From NCBI RefSeq assembly GCF_029894125.1, contig NZ_JARXYZ010000050.1, positions 1 through 48,342 on the forward strand: 48,342 nt of DNA. Reading direction: 5' to 3'. Within the stretch, counting starts at the first letter, position 1. Every line of letters starts with the position of its first letter. Below are positions 16,284 through 24,808 of the stretch, in pieces. The notes under the pieces are model-generated. The model made no database searches. It saw only the letters and a program-made list of their open reading frames with translations, and was not told the origin of the DNA. This DNA comes from Kitasatospora sp. MAA19 (lineage in GTDB: Bacteria; Actinomycetota; Actinomycetes; Streptomycetales; Streptomycetaceae). The position numbers and the translations under genes were made by a program.

Positions 16284-17963
16284 TTGGCACAGCCCCATTC
16301 CGGCAAGGCAGCGAACGGCCGCGCCGTGACGACCAAGCACCTCTTCGTCACCGGGGGTGTCGCCTCTTCGCTCGGCAAGGGCCTCACCGCCTCCAGCCTC
16401 GGCGCGCTCCTCAAGGCCCGCGGCCTGCGCGTCACCATGCAGAAGCTCGACCCGTACCTCAACGTGGACCCGGGCACCATGAACCCGTTCCAGCACGGTG
16501 AGGTCTTCGTCACGGACGACGGCGCCGAGACCGACCTGGACATCGGCCACTACGAGCGGTTCCTGGACACCAACCTGCACGGTTCGGCGAACGTCACCAC
16601 CGGCCAGGTCTACTCCACCGTCATCGCCAAGGAGCGCCGCGGCGAGTACCTGGGCGACACCGTGCAGGTCATTCCGCACATCACCAACGAGATCAAGTCC
16701 CGGATCCGCCGGATGGCGACCGAGGACGTCGACGTGGTGATCACCGAGGTCGGCGGCACCGTCGGCGACATCGAGTCGCTGCCGTTCCTGGAGGCCGTCC
16801 GCCAGGTCCGCCACGAGGTCGGCCGGGACAACGTGTTCTTCGTGCACGTCTCCCTGCTGCCCTACATCGGCCCCTCGGGCGAGCTGAAGACCAAGCCCAC
16901 CCAGCACTCCGTCGCCGCGCTGCGCAACATCGGCATCCAGCCCGACGCGATCGTGCTGCGCGCCGACCGCGAGGTCCCGCAGGCGATCAAGCGCAAGATC
17001 TCGCTGATGTGCGACGTGGACGAGGAGGCGGTGGTCGCGGCCATCGACGCCAAGTCGATCTACGACATCCCCAAGGTCCTGCACGGCGAGGGCCTGGACG
17101 CCTACGTGGTGCGCCGGCTCGACCTGCCGTTCCGCGACGTGGACTGGACCACCTGGGACGACCTGCTGCGCCGTGTCCACGAGCCGCAGCACATCGTCAA
17201 GGTCGCCCTGGTCGGCAAGTACATCGACCTGCCGGACGCGTACCTGTCGGTGACCGAGGCGCTGCGCGCCGGCGGCTTCGCCAACAACGCCCGGGTCGAG
17301 ATCAAGTGGGTCACCTCGGACGACTGCGAGACCCCCGAGGGCGCCCAGGCGCAGCTCGGCGACGTGGACGCGATCTGCATCCCCGGCGGCTTCGGTGACC
17401 GCGGCGTCAACGGCAAGGTCGGCGCCATCACCTATGCCCGCGAGAACCGGATCCCGCTGCTCGGCCTGTGCCTGGGTCTGCAGTGCGTGGTCATCGAGGC
17501 GGCCCGCAACCTGGCCGGCCTGCCCGAGGCCAACTCCACCGAGTTCGACGCCGCGGCCAAGCACCCGGTCGTCTCCACCATGGCCGAGCAGCTGGCCATC
17601 GTCGACGGCAAGGGCGACCTGGGCGGCACCATGCGCCTGGGCCTGTACCCGGCCAAGCTCGCCGAGGGCTCGATCGTCCGCGAGGTCTACGGCGGCGAGC
17701 AGTACGTCGAGGAGCGCCACCGCCACCGCTACGAGGTCAACAACGCCTACCGCGCGGACCTGGAGAAGACCGGGCTGCAGTTCTCCGGCCTCTCTCCCAA
17801 GGGCGACCTGGTCGAGTACGTCGAGTACCCGCGCGAGGTGCACCCGTACCTGGTGGCCACCCAGGCCCACCCGGAGCTGAAGTCCCGCCCGACCCGCCCG
17901 CACCCGCTGTTCGCGGGCCTGGTCAAGGCCGCCATCGAGATCAAGACCGGCGTGGCCAAGTAG
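16284..17963 (+). CDS. pyrG: CTP synthase
   Basis: 559 aa. The N-terminal amidoligase domain starts at TTKHLFVTGGVASSLGKGLTASSLG (P-loop) and contains KLDPYLNVDPGTMNPFQHGEVFV and DGAETDLDIGHYERF. The C-terminal class I glutaminase domain has the nucleophile elbow LLGLCLGLQC with Cys396 and a His/Glu pair in THAQHPE-type context (ATQAHPELKSRP). It makes CTP from UTP, ATP and glutamine. The start is TTG 16284, with GGGAG at 16272-16276; GTG 16326, just before TTKHLF, is a shorter alternative. A strong hairpin follows the stop and separates it from the Nudix gene. Confidence 0.96.
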   Translation: MAQPHSGKAANGRAVTTKHLFVTGGVASSLGKGLTASSLGALLKARGLRVTMQKLDPYLNVDPGTMNPFQHGEVFVTDDGAETDLDIGHYERFLDTNLHGSANVTTGQVYSTVIAKERRGEYLGDTVQVIPHITNEIKSRIRRMATEDVDVVITEVGGTVGDIESLPFLEAVRQVRHEVGRDNVFFVHVSLLPYIGPSGELKTKPTQHSVAALRNIGIQPDAIVLRADREVPQAIKRKISLMCDVDEEAVVAAIDAKSIYDIPKVLHGEGLDAYVVRRLDLPFRDVDWTTWDDLLRRVHEPQHIVKVALVGKYIDLPDAYLSVTEALRAGGFANNARVEIKWVTSDDCETPEGAQAQLGDVDAICIPGGFGDRGVNGKVGAITYARENRIPLLGLCLGLQCVVIEAARNLAGLPEANSTEFDAAAKHPVVSTMAEQLAIVDGKGDLGGTMRLGLYPAKLAEGSIVREVYGGEQYVEERHRHRYEVNNAYRADLEKTGLQFSGLSPKGDLVEYVEYPREVHPYLVATQAHPELKSRPTRPHPLFAGLVKAAIEIKTGVAK

Positions 17964-17989
17964 GGCGACGCACGTCGTCCGTCGTTCAC

Positions 17990-18028
17990 CGAACGGCGGC
18001 CCCGCGATTCCCGCGGGGCCGCCGTTCG
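17990..18028 (+). terminator. pyrG terminator hairpin
   Basis: A perfect 17-bp stem (17990-18006 with 18012-18028) and a 5-nt loop, 26 bp after the pyrG stop, without a T-tract. Confidence 0.8.
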
Positions 18029-18066
18029 GCGTTAGATTGTGTCGTACTGACGAAAAGGGGAGAACG

Positions 18067-18714
18067 ATGGACGAGCAGAGCGACCTGGTGATCGCCGACG
18101 CGGCCGAGGAGTGGGAGGTCCGGGAGAGCCGGACGCCGTTCCAGGGCAAGGTCACCGGCGTGCGCAGCGAGGAGGTCCGGATGCCCGACGGCAGCTGGGC
18201 CCGCCGCGACTACCAGACCCACCCCGGCTCGGTCTCCGTGCTCGCCCTGGACGACAAGCAGCGAGTGCTGGTCCTGCGGCAGTACCGCCACCCCGTCCGC
18301 CAGCGCCTGTGGGAGCTGCCGGCCGGCCTGCTCGACGTGCCCGGCGAGAACCCGTGGCACGCCGCGCAGCGCGAGCTGTACGAGGAGGCGCACTGCAAGG
18401 CCGACACCTGGCGGATCCTCGCCGACTACTACACCTCCCCGGGCGGCACCGACGAGGCGCTGCGGATGTTCCTCGCCACCGACCTCTCGGAGGCCGAGGG
18501 CGAGCGCTACGCGGCGCAGGGCGAGGAACAGGAGATCGAGGTCGCCTGGGTGCCGGTGCCCGAACTGATCCGGCTGATCCAGGCAGGGCGGCTCCACAAC
18601 CCGACCCTGGTCACCGGCACGCTCGCCGTGCACGCCGCGCTCACCGGCCCGGACGGGCTGGACGGGCTGCGTGCGGCGGACTCGCCGTGGCCGGCCCGGC
18701 CCTTCGAGGGGTGA
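18067..18714 (+). CDS. Nudix hydrolase (ADP-ribose pyrophosphatase type)
   Basis: 215 aa. The Nudix box is GLLDVPGENPWHAAQRELYEEA, with REL-x-EE intact but the usual Gly after EE replaced (EEAHC). The segment LRQYRHPVRQRLWELPAGLLD, followed by YTSPGGTDEALRMFLATDL, is typical of ADP-ribose pyrophosphatases, whose Pro 16 residues after the box selects ADP-ribose. ATG 18067 has an AGGGGAGA ribosome binding site. The equivalent gene follows pyrG in mycobacteria too. The exact substrate remains inference. Confidence 0.88.
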   Translation: MDEQSDLVIADAAEEWEVRESRTPFQGKVTGVRSEEVRMPDGSWARRDYQTHPGSVSVLALDDKQRVLVLRQYRHPVRQRLWELPAGLLDVPGENPWHAAQRELYEEAHCKADTWRILADYYTSPGGTDEALRMFLATDLSEAEGERYAAQGEEQEIEVAWVPVPELIRLIQAGRLHNPTLVTGTLAVHAALTGPDGLDGLRAADSPWPARPFEG

Positions 18715-18883
18715 GTGGGCGAACGGCCCGTACCCCCACTGCCGACCCGGATGCACCCAGCTGTTGATCCGCGGGGGTGATTTACCGGTTCGTACGACCG
18801 GATGTCACCTCGGTTGAGCCTGACGGTCGAACTACGCTTCGCAGACGGGGCGCCCGTCTGGGGCCGCCTCCGCTGAGCGCCGG

Positions 18884-21133
18884 ATGACGTCGGGAGTGAC
18901 ACGGGTGGCGAGGAAGACGGCGACGATGGACCCCGGCCCCGACGCGCCCGCCGGGGCCGTTCCGGGCCTCGACCGGCTGCCGGGCGGGCCCGCACTGTTC
19001 GTCGGACGGCGTGCCGAACTGGCCGCGTTGCGGGCCGCCGCAGCCCGCCCGGCCATCGGCCGCAGCCCGGTGCTGGTCCTGGCCGGGCGTCCCGGTTCGG
19101 GCCGCACCACGCTGGCCGTCCGCTTCGCCCGCACCGCCGCCCCGGCCTACCCCGACGGCGTGCTCTTCGCCCGGCTGTCAGCCCCCGACGGCGGGCGCGT
19201 GCCGCCCGCCCGGGCCGCCCGCCTGCTGCTGGAGCAGCTCGACCCCGAGGCCCCCGTGCCGCTGCCCGGCACCATCGAGGACGGGCGGGACGAGCCCGCC
19301 TGCGTGGCGCTGCGCGAGGCGCTCGCCGGGCGGAAGGTGCTGTTGGTGCTGGACGACGTCCGGGACGCCGGGCAGCTGTGGCCGCTGCTCGCCGACGAAC
19401 CCGGCTGCCTGGTGCTCGCCACCACCGCCGGGCCGCTCACCGGCATCGAGGACATCGACCCGGTGATCCTCGGCGGGCTGGACCGGCAGGCCTCCGGCGA
19501 ACTGCTCGCCGACCTGGTCGGCGGCACCCGGATCTCCTGCGACCCGGTCGGCGGCGCCGACCTGGCCGAGGCCTGCGCGGCCCGGCCGGCGGCGCTGCGG
19601 CTGATGGCCGGGTGGCTGCGGGGCGATCCGAAGACGGCCGTCACCGAGGCGGCGCGCGAGCTCACCCGGGTGCTGGGGGAGGAGTCGGCGCGGGCGGCGG
19701 CACCGAAGGGGGAGGCATCGAAGGCCGCTCAGGTCGCGAAGGCCGCTCAGGCCTCGAAGGCCGCGAAGCCGGGGCAGGCCGGGCAGGCCGGGCAGTCGGG
19801 GAAGCCCGGAAACCCCGGGAGGCCTGAAAAGCCCGGGAAGCCCGTACCGGGTTCGACGCCGGGGAAGGCCGGGAAGGCCGCGAAGCCTCCGACGACCCCG
19901 GTGTCCTCGACGCCCGCAGGGCCCCTGGCGTCCGCGGGGTCCTCGACGTCCGTGAAGGGGGGGGAGAAGCCGGCCGAGGGTCCGGCGCCGGAGCCCGCCG
20001 ACGGTGGGACGGCGGGGGACCGGACGGCCTGGGTGAAGCCCGGCCCGGAGCCCGCAGAGCCGGTGCCCGTGCCGGACAGCGACCCGCTGATCGGCGCGTT
20101 CACCCTGCTGTACGGCACGCTGCCGGCCGCCCAGGCACGGATGCTGCGCACCCTCACCCTGGCCCCGGCGCAGACCGCCGATCCGCGCACCGCCTCCGCC
20201 CTGGTCGGCTGCCCGGCGCCGGAGGCGGCCGCGACGCTCGCCGCGTTGGTCGAGCGGGAGCTGCTCGGCCAGGAGGCCCCGGCCGCCGACGGCAGCCCGC
20301 GCTACCGGGTCCCCGGCCGCCTCTACCCGAGGCTGGTCCGGCTGCGCGAGCTGGAGGACCGGCCCGCCGAGACCGAGCTCGCCCGGGCCCGGCTGCTGGA
20401 GCGGCTGGTCCGGCTCACCGAGTCGGCCCGCGCCCTGCTGGACCCGGCGAGCGGCCCCGGGCCCGACCCGCTGCCCGCCGTCCTGCGGCTGGACTCGGCC
20501 GCGCACGCCCGGGAGTGGCTGCTCGGCGAGCGGGACCTGCTGCTCGGGGCGGTGGCCGACGCGATCGGCCAGGGCGACCTGGACGGCTCGGCGGGCCGGC
20601 TGGTGACCGCGCTGCTGCGGACCCTGCCGCTGACCGGCGCCGCCCCGGCCGACCTCTACCGGCTGCACGAACTGGTGCTGACCGTCGCCGAGCGGCACGG
20701 CAGACCCCGCCGGGCCTCGGCCGCGCTGCTCAACCTGGGCGACCTGCAGGCCGCCGCCGGTCGCTGGGAGCAGGCCGTCACGCACTACCGGGCCGCCCTG
20801 GAGCACGCCCGGTCGGCCGGGGACGAGCCGCTCTGCGCCCGGGCCCTGGAGGGTGCGGCGGGCTGCCACCGGGCGCTCGGTGACGCGGTGCGCGCCGCCG
20901 ACTGGTACGGGCGGGCGCTGGGCCTGCGGCAGTCGATGGGGGACCACGCCGCCGAGGCCCGGCTGCTCGCCCGGGTGGCCGAGGCGCACGCCGCGCAGCG
21001 CCGTTTCGACGAGGCGGACCGCGAGTACCGGGCCGCGCTGGCGGTGCTGCGCAGGCTCGGCGACGAGCGCGGGCGGGAGGCCGTCGGGGCCGCCCTCGCG
21101 GACCTGCGGGAACGCGTCGACGCCGGGTGGTGA
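18884..21133 (+). CDS. AfsR-like STAND/NB-ARC NTPase with TPR repeats and collagen-like linker
   Basis: 749 aa if ATG 18884 is used; GTG 18905 (GGGAG 8 nt upstream) and ATG 18926 are equally possible starts. Residues 37-265 resemble an NB-ARC domain: FVGRRAEL, P-loop GRPGSGRTT (68-76), Walker B KVLLVLDDV (151-159) and an AARPAALRLMAGWL helix in place of GLPLAL. The P-loop lysine is arginine. Residues ~270-400 are low complexity, with Gly at every third position from 297 to 318 (except 315). Then follow a winged-helix-like part and TPRs (~600-735). No DNA-binding domain is evident, so it is not a complete SARP regulator. It lies 261 bp upstream of ald. Confidence 0.82.
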   Translation: MTSGVTRVARKTATMDPGPDAPAGAVPGLDRLPGGPALFVGRRAELAALRAAAARPAIGRSPVLVLAGRPGSGRTTLAVRFARTAAPAYPDGVLFARLSAPDGGRVPPARAARLLLEQLDPEAPVPLPGTIEDGRDEPACVALREALAGRKVLLVLDDVRDAGQLWPLLADEPGCLVLATTAGPLTGIEDIDPVILGGLDRQASGELLADLVGGTRISCDPVGGADLAEACAARPAALRLMAGWLRGDPKTAVTEAARELTRVLGEESARAAAPKGEASKAAQVAKAAQASKAAKPGQAGQAGQSGKPGNPGRPEKPGKPVPGSTPGKAGKAAKPPTTPVSSTPAGPLASAGSSTSVKGGEKPAEGPAPEPADGGTAGDRTAWVKPGPEPAEPVPVPDSDPLIGAFTLLYGTLPAAQARMLRTLTLAPAQTADPRTASALVGCPAPEAAATLAALVERELLGQEAPAADGSPRYRVPGRLYPRLVRLRELEDRPAETELARARLLERLVRLTESARALLDPASGPGPDPLPAVLRLDSAAHAREWLLGERDLLLGAVADAIGQGDLDGSAGRLVTALLRTLPLTGAAPADLYRLHELVLTVAERHGRPRRASAALLNLGDLQAAAGRWEQAVTHYRAALEHARSAGDEPLCARALEGAAGCHRALGDAVRAADWYGRALGLRQSMGDHAAEARLLARVAEAHAAQRRFDEADREYRAALAVLRRLGDERGREAVGAALADLRERVDAGW

Positions 21134-21214
21134 GGGGTCTTTCGGAGGTATTGTCGAAGATGCCCGGTTAGTACACCTTTGGCGGGAAGATCGCAAGGGA
21201 AGCCTACGAACCTG

Positions 21215-21278
21215 CCAATGTGTTCGGCAGATTTATTCACTTTGGAAGGCTGACACGCCGACTGGGCTTCATTACACT
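21215..21278 (+). promoter_or_regulatory. ald promoter with upstream inverted repeat
   Basis: CTGACA (21250-21255) and TACACT (21273-21278) are separated by exactly 17 bp, a good housekeeping promoter. Just upstream CCAATGTG (21215-21222) and CACTTTGG (21238-21245) form a 7/8 inverted repeat, a candidate site for an Lrp/AsnC-type activator as known for ald in other actinobacteria. Confidence 0.6.
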
Positions 21279-21394
21279 CGAACTCAGTCGCGCAGCGATC
21301 CCCGCCCCGGGCTGCCCCGGTGGCTTCCCCACGTGCGCGTCGCCCGCCGGTCTTCTCCGGTAGGGACCCCCATGGCAAGAGGACGTGTTTAGCC

Positions 21395-22510
21395 GTGAAG
21401 GTCGGCATCCCCCGCGAGGTCAAGAACCACGAGTACCGCGTGGCCATCACGCCCGCCGGCGTGCATGAGCTGGTCCGCAACGGACACGAGGTCTACATCG
21501 AGGACAACGCCGGTGTCGGCTCCTCGATCCCCAACGAGGAGTACGTGGCCGCCGGCGCCACCATCCTCCCCACCGCCGACGAGGTGTGGGCCACGGCCGA
21601 CCTGCTGCTGAAGGTCAAGGAGCCCATCGCCTCCGAGTACCACCGGCTGCGCAAGGGCCAGACCCTCTTCACGTACCTGCACCTGGCGGCCGACCGCCCC
21701 GGCACGGACGCGCTGATCGCCTCGGGCACCACCGCCATCGCGTACGAGACCGTGCAGCTCGGCAACGGCGCCCTGCCGCTGCTCGCCCCGATGTCCGAGG
21801 TCGCGGGCCGGCTCGCCCCGCAGGTCGGCTCGTACCACCTGATGCGCCCGGCCGGCGGCCGCGGCGTGCTGCCCGGCGGCGTGCCCGGCACCCACCCGGC
21901 CAAGGCCGTCGTCATCGGTGGCGGCGTCTCCGGCTGGCACGCGGCCACCATCGCGATCGGCATGGGCTACGAGGTGACCCTGCTCGACCGCGACATCAAC
22001 AAGCTGCGCGAGGCCGACCGCATCTTCGGCACGAAGATCAAGGCCATCGTCTCCAACACCTTCGAGCTGGAGAAGGCCGTCATCGAGGCCGACCTGGTCA
22101 TCGGTGCCGTGCTGATCCCGGGCGCCAAGGCCCCGAAGCTCGTCACCAACGAGCTGGTCTCCCGCATGAAGCCGGGCTCCGTGCTCGTCGACATCGCCAT
22201 CGACCAGGGCGGCTGCTTCGAGGACTCGCACGCGACCACGCACGCCGAGCCGACCTTCCAGGTCCACAACTCGGTCTTCTACTGCGTGGCCAACATGCCG
22301 GGCGCGGTCCCGAACACCTCCACCTACGCGCTGACCAACGCGACGCTGCCGTACGTCGTCGAGCTGGCCAACCGCGGTTGGAAGGAGGCGCTGCGCCGTG
22401 ACCCGGCGCTCGCCAAGGGCCTGAACGTGCACGAGGGCCAGATCACCTTCCCGGCCGTGGCCGAGGCCTTCGGCCTGGAGTCGGTCTCGCTGGAGAGCGT
22501 GCTCGCCTGA
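21395..22510 (+). CDS. ald: L-alanine dehydrogenase
   Basis: 371 aa, standard length. The N-terminus VKVGIPREVKNHEYRVAITPAGV is family-typical; Lys75 (KVKEP) and His96 (FTYLHLA) match the catalytic pair of characterised alanine dehydrogenases. The NAD-binding segment VVIGGGVSGWHAATIAIGMGYEVTLLDRD has Ser-Gly-Trp-His where Val-Gly-x-Asn is common. It interconverts L-alanine and pyruvate with NAD and ammonium. The start is GTG 21395 with AAGAGGA at 21378-21384; the frame extends upstream to 21320 but those codons overlap the promoter leader. Confidence 0.95.
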   Translation: MKVGIPREVKNHEYRVAITPAGVHELVRNGHEVYIEDNAGVGSSIPNEEYVAAGATILPTADEVWATADLLLKVKEPIASEYHRLRKGQTLFTYLHLAADRPGTDALIASGTTAIAYETVQLGNGALPLLAPMSEVAGRLAPQVGSYHLMRPAGGRGVLPGGVPGTHPAKAVVIGGGVSGWHAATIAIGMGYEVTLLDRDINKLREADRIFGTKIKAIVSNTFELEKAVIEADLVIGAVLIPGAKAPKLVTNELVSRMKPGSVLVDIAIDQGGCFEDSHATTHAEPTFQVHNSVFYCVANMPGAVPNTSTYALTNATLPYVVELANRGWKEALRRDPALAKGLNVHEGQITFPAVAEAFGLESVSLESVLA

Positions 22511-22536
22511 TCCGGCAGGCCGCCCTGCGGTCGTTC

Positions 22537-22567
22537 GCCCCCGACCCGATCACCTCGGGTCGGGGGC
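22537..22567 (+). terminator. ald terminator hairpin
   Basis: A perfect 13-bp stem (22537-22549 with 22555-22567) around a 5-nt loop, 26 bp after the ald stop. Confidence 0.8.
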
Positions 22568-22678
22568 TTCGCCATGCCCGTGAGCAGGCGGTGTTGTGGG
22601 TGGGTCGCTCTGTCGTCAATTTCCGTCGGTCGTCTCACCCCACCGCAGAAACGTTAGGGTCAACGGCCTACTCATCCC

Positions 22679-22836
22679 TTGACATCGGCCCGCCCGATAG
22701 TCGACACATCCTGCCCACTACCGTGGATTGTGTTGCTGCGAACGCCTTGAACGGCCTAGAGTCGCAAACCGTTGGCATGCTGCCACGCTGACGAATCGAC
22801 ATAGAGTCCTGGATGCCCAAGGAGGTAAGACGACTT
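22679..22836 (+). promoter_or_regulatory. parA promoter region with TCGACA sites
   Basis: TTGCTG (22733-22738) and TAGAGT (22757-22762) are 18 bp apart and form the best promoter; a second TAGAGT lies at 22802-22807, and a TTGACA at 22679-22684 lacks a matching -10. RTCGACA occurs at 22700-22706, 22795-22801 and 22845-22851 (just inside parA), the same core as the repeat array downstream of the RHH gene. AAGGAGG (22819-22825) decides the parA start. The gap 22568-22678 shows nothing else. Confidence 0.45.
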
Positions 22837-24003
22837 GTGAATGAGTCGACATTTGCTCCCGGGGGTGGTCAGCCAGGACTGGCGGAGCGCACCGCCGGCC
22901 AGCCGAGTGAGGAGTCCGGGGCCCGGCAGCCCTCCGTGGGCTCGGCCGAGGTCGGCTCGGTCGCACTCCGTACCTTCGAAGCACGCCAGAACACAGCACA
23001 GGTGACCACGGTGACCGATCACGACGCCGATTTGGCGGCCTACGGCCTGGCCTACGGCGAGTTCGCCTACGGCGCCTACGACGACCCGGACGCCGAGTAC
23101 GAGCCGGACCCGGAGTACGCCGCCACGCTGGCCCCCGACGCCGCGCGCCAGCGCCGCGAGCGGGTCGGCCCGACCGGCCGGCCGCTGCCGTACTTCCCGA
23201 TCCCCGCGCCGGTCGCCGAGCACGGCCCCGCGCAGATCATCGCCATGTGCAACCAGAAGGGCGGCGTCGGCAAGACCACGTCGACCATCAACCTGGGCGC
23301 CGCGCTGGCCGAGTACGGCCGCCGGGTGCTGCTCGTCGACTTCGACCCGCAGGGCGCGCTCTCGGTCGGCCTCGGCGTCAATCCGATGGAGCTCGACGTC
23401 ACCGTCTACAACCTGCTCATGGAGCGGGGCCTGACGGCCGATGAGGTGCTGCTCAAGACGGCCGTGCCGGGCATGGACCTGCTGCCGTCCAACATCGACC
23501 TCTCCGCCGCCGAGGTGCAGCTGGTCAGCGAGGTGGCCCGGGAGTCCGCGCTGGCGCGCGCCCTGAAGCCGCTGCTGCCCGACTACGACTACGTCATCAT
23601 CGACTGCCAGCCCTCGCTGGGCCTGCTGACGGTCAATGCGCTGACCGCCGCTCACAGCGTCATCGTCCCGCTGGAGTGCGAGTTCTTCGCGCTGCGCGGC
23701 GTCGCGCTGCTGACCGAGACCATCGAGAAGGTGTGCGAGCGGCTCAACCCCGAGCTGCGCCTGGACGGCATCCTCGCGACCATGTACGACTCGCGCACCG
23801 TGCACAGTCGCGAGGTGCTGGCGCGCGTCGTCGAGGCGTTCGGCGAGCACGTCTTCCACACCGTCATCGGGCGGACGGTCCGTTTTCCGGAGACCACCGT
23901 CGCCGGCGAGCCGATCACCACGTACGCGACCAACTCGGTCGGTGCCGCCGCCTACCGTCAGCTCGCCAGGGAGGTGCTCGACCGGTGCCGCCCCGCCGAG
24001 TGA
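22837..24003 (+). CDS. parA: Orphan ParA-family ATPase
   Basis: 388 aa. Residues 1-130 are a disordered, Gly/Tyr/Asp-rich extension (LAAYGLAYGEFAYGAYDDPD). The ATPase has the deviant Walker A KGGVGKTT (141-148), Walker A' LLVDFDPQGALS, and VIIDCQPSLGLLTVNAL. It belongs with the Soj/ParA proteins encoded next to scpA in actinobacteria (for example Rv1708), not with the oriC-proximal parAB. The frame is open from ATG 22813, but AAGGAGG (22819-22825) would then lie inside the gene, so GTG 22837 is the start. The usual parB partner is absent; an RHH-type gene follows instead. Confidence 0.92.
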   Translation: MNESTFAPGGGQPGLAERTAGQPSEESGARQPSVGSAEVGSVALRTFEARQNTAQVTTVTDHDADLAAYGLAYGEFAYGAYDDPDAEYEPDPEYAATLAPDAARQRRERVGPTGRPLPYFPIPAPVAEHGPAQIIAMCNQKGGVGKTTSTINLGAALAEYGRRVLLVDFDPQGALSVGLGVNPMELDVTVYNLLMERGLTADEVLLKTAVPGMDLLPSNIDLSAAEVQLVSEVARESALARALKPLLPDYDYVIIDCQPSLGLLTVNALTAAHSVIVPLECEFFALRGVALLTETIEKVCERLNPELRLDGILATMYDSRTVHSREVLARVVEAFGEHVFHTVIGRTVRFPETTVAGEPITTYATNSVGAAAYRQLAREVLDRCRPAE

Positions 24004-24620
24004 GTCTCCCGGGTGCCGACGAGCTGTTCCGGACCACCGGCGGGATGGCGTTGTCGCCGTCCCTCGCACCGCGTCCGGCCGCCGAGGCATCCAGACCGGA
24101 GACCGCGCGGACCGGCAACGGCACGGAGGGCACCGACGGCGCCGAGGGCGCCCGGGACGCCCAGCGCACCGGCGAGACCGGGCGCCAGCCGTCCCGGGAC
24201 CAGCAGCCGGCCACCGGCGCACCGGCGTCCGTGCAGCCGCCAGCCCAGCGCTCCGCCACGGCGGCCGGGCCCCAGGGGGCCGCGCAGGCCGCCTCCGGCG
24301 GTCGAGGCGCCGCCGCGCCGATCGGCCGCCAGCACCCCGGCGCCGCGGAGGAGCAGCCCGGCGCGGCCGGGCGCGCCCGGCCGCGCGGTCGGGCGCCGCG
24401 CCGCCCCAGCGGGCGCGAGCGGCACGACGAGAAGATCACCGTGTACGTGTCCGCCGAGGAGCTCATGGACCTGGAGCACACCCGGCTGGTGCTGCGCGGC
24501 GAGCACGGCCTGGCCGTGGACCGCGGGCGGATCGTCCGGGAGGCCATCGCGGTCGTCCTGGCGGACCTGGAGCAGCGCGGCGAGGCCTCCATCCTGGTCC
24601 GGCGGTTGCGCGGCCGGTAG
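23985..24620 (+). CDS. Disordered protein with C-terminal ribbon-helix-helix-like domain, partner of ParA
   Basis: 211 aa. Residues ~25-148 are low-complexity Ala/Gly/Pro/Arg ending in a basic patch (RARPRGRAPRRPSGRERHD). Residues ~150-200 read as a ribbon-helix-helix fold: strand KITVYVSAEE, helix LMDLEHTRLVLRG, then DRGRIVREAIAVVLADLEQRG as the second helix. Position after parA resembles ParA-plus-RHH partition modules (ParG, omega), where the RHH protein binds centromere repeats. GTG 23985 has GGGAGG (23969-23974) 10 nt upstream and overlaps parA by 19 bp; GTG 24000 (a GTGA overlap) is the alternative. The role is inference. Confidence 0.75.
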   Translation: MPPRRVSLPGADELFRTTGGMALSPSLAPRPAAEASRPETARTGNGTEGTDGAEGARDAQRTGETGRQPSRDQQPATGAPASVQPPAQRSATAAGPQGAAQAASGGRGAAAPIGRQHPGAAEEQPGAAGRARPRGRAPRRPSGRERHDEKITVYVSAEELMDLEHTRLVLRGEHGLAVDRGRIVREAIAVVLADLEQRGEASILVRRLRGR

Positions 24621-24667
24621 GCCCCCTCCCGGGCCTCGGCGGGCGCCCCGGTGCTGCTCGGCGGCGG

Positions 24668-24808
24668 GTCGACTGCGCGTCGACGGCTTGTCGACGGCCT
24701 GCCGCGTGCGCGACGCGTGCGCGACGAGCACGTGTTGGCGACGTGACGGTGCGTGACGGAGTGTGCCGGCGGGGTCGACGGGGTCGACGGGGTCGACGGC
24801 GTGTCGAC
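24668..24808. repeat. Iteron-like array of GTCGAC(GG) sites between RHH gene and scpA
   Basis: GTCGAC occurs seven times: 24668, 24679, 24690 (11-bp steps), then 24774, 24783, 24792 (9-bp steps) and 24803. Between the clusters are two tandem 11-mers GCGTGCGCGAC (24704-24714, 24715-24725) and two CGTGACGG (24742, 24752; 10-bp step). Together this is about twelve degenerate gACGG half-sites at near-helical spacing in 140 bp. It fills most of the 235-bp gap and is a candidate binding region of the RHH protein, either operator or centromere-like. Confidence 0.65.
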
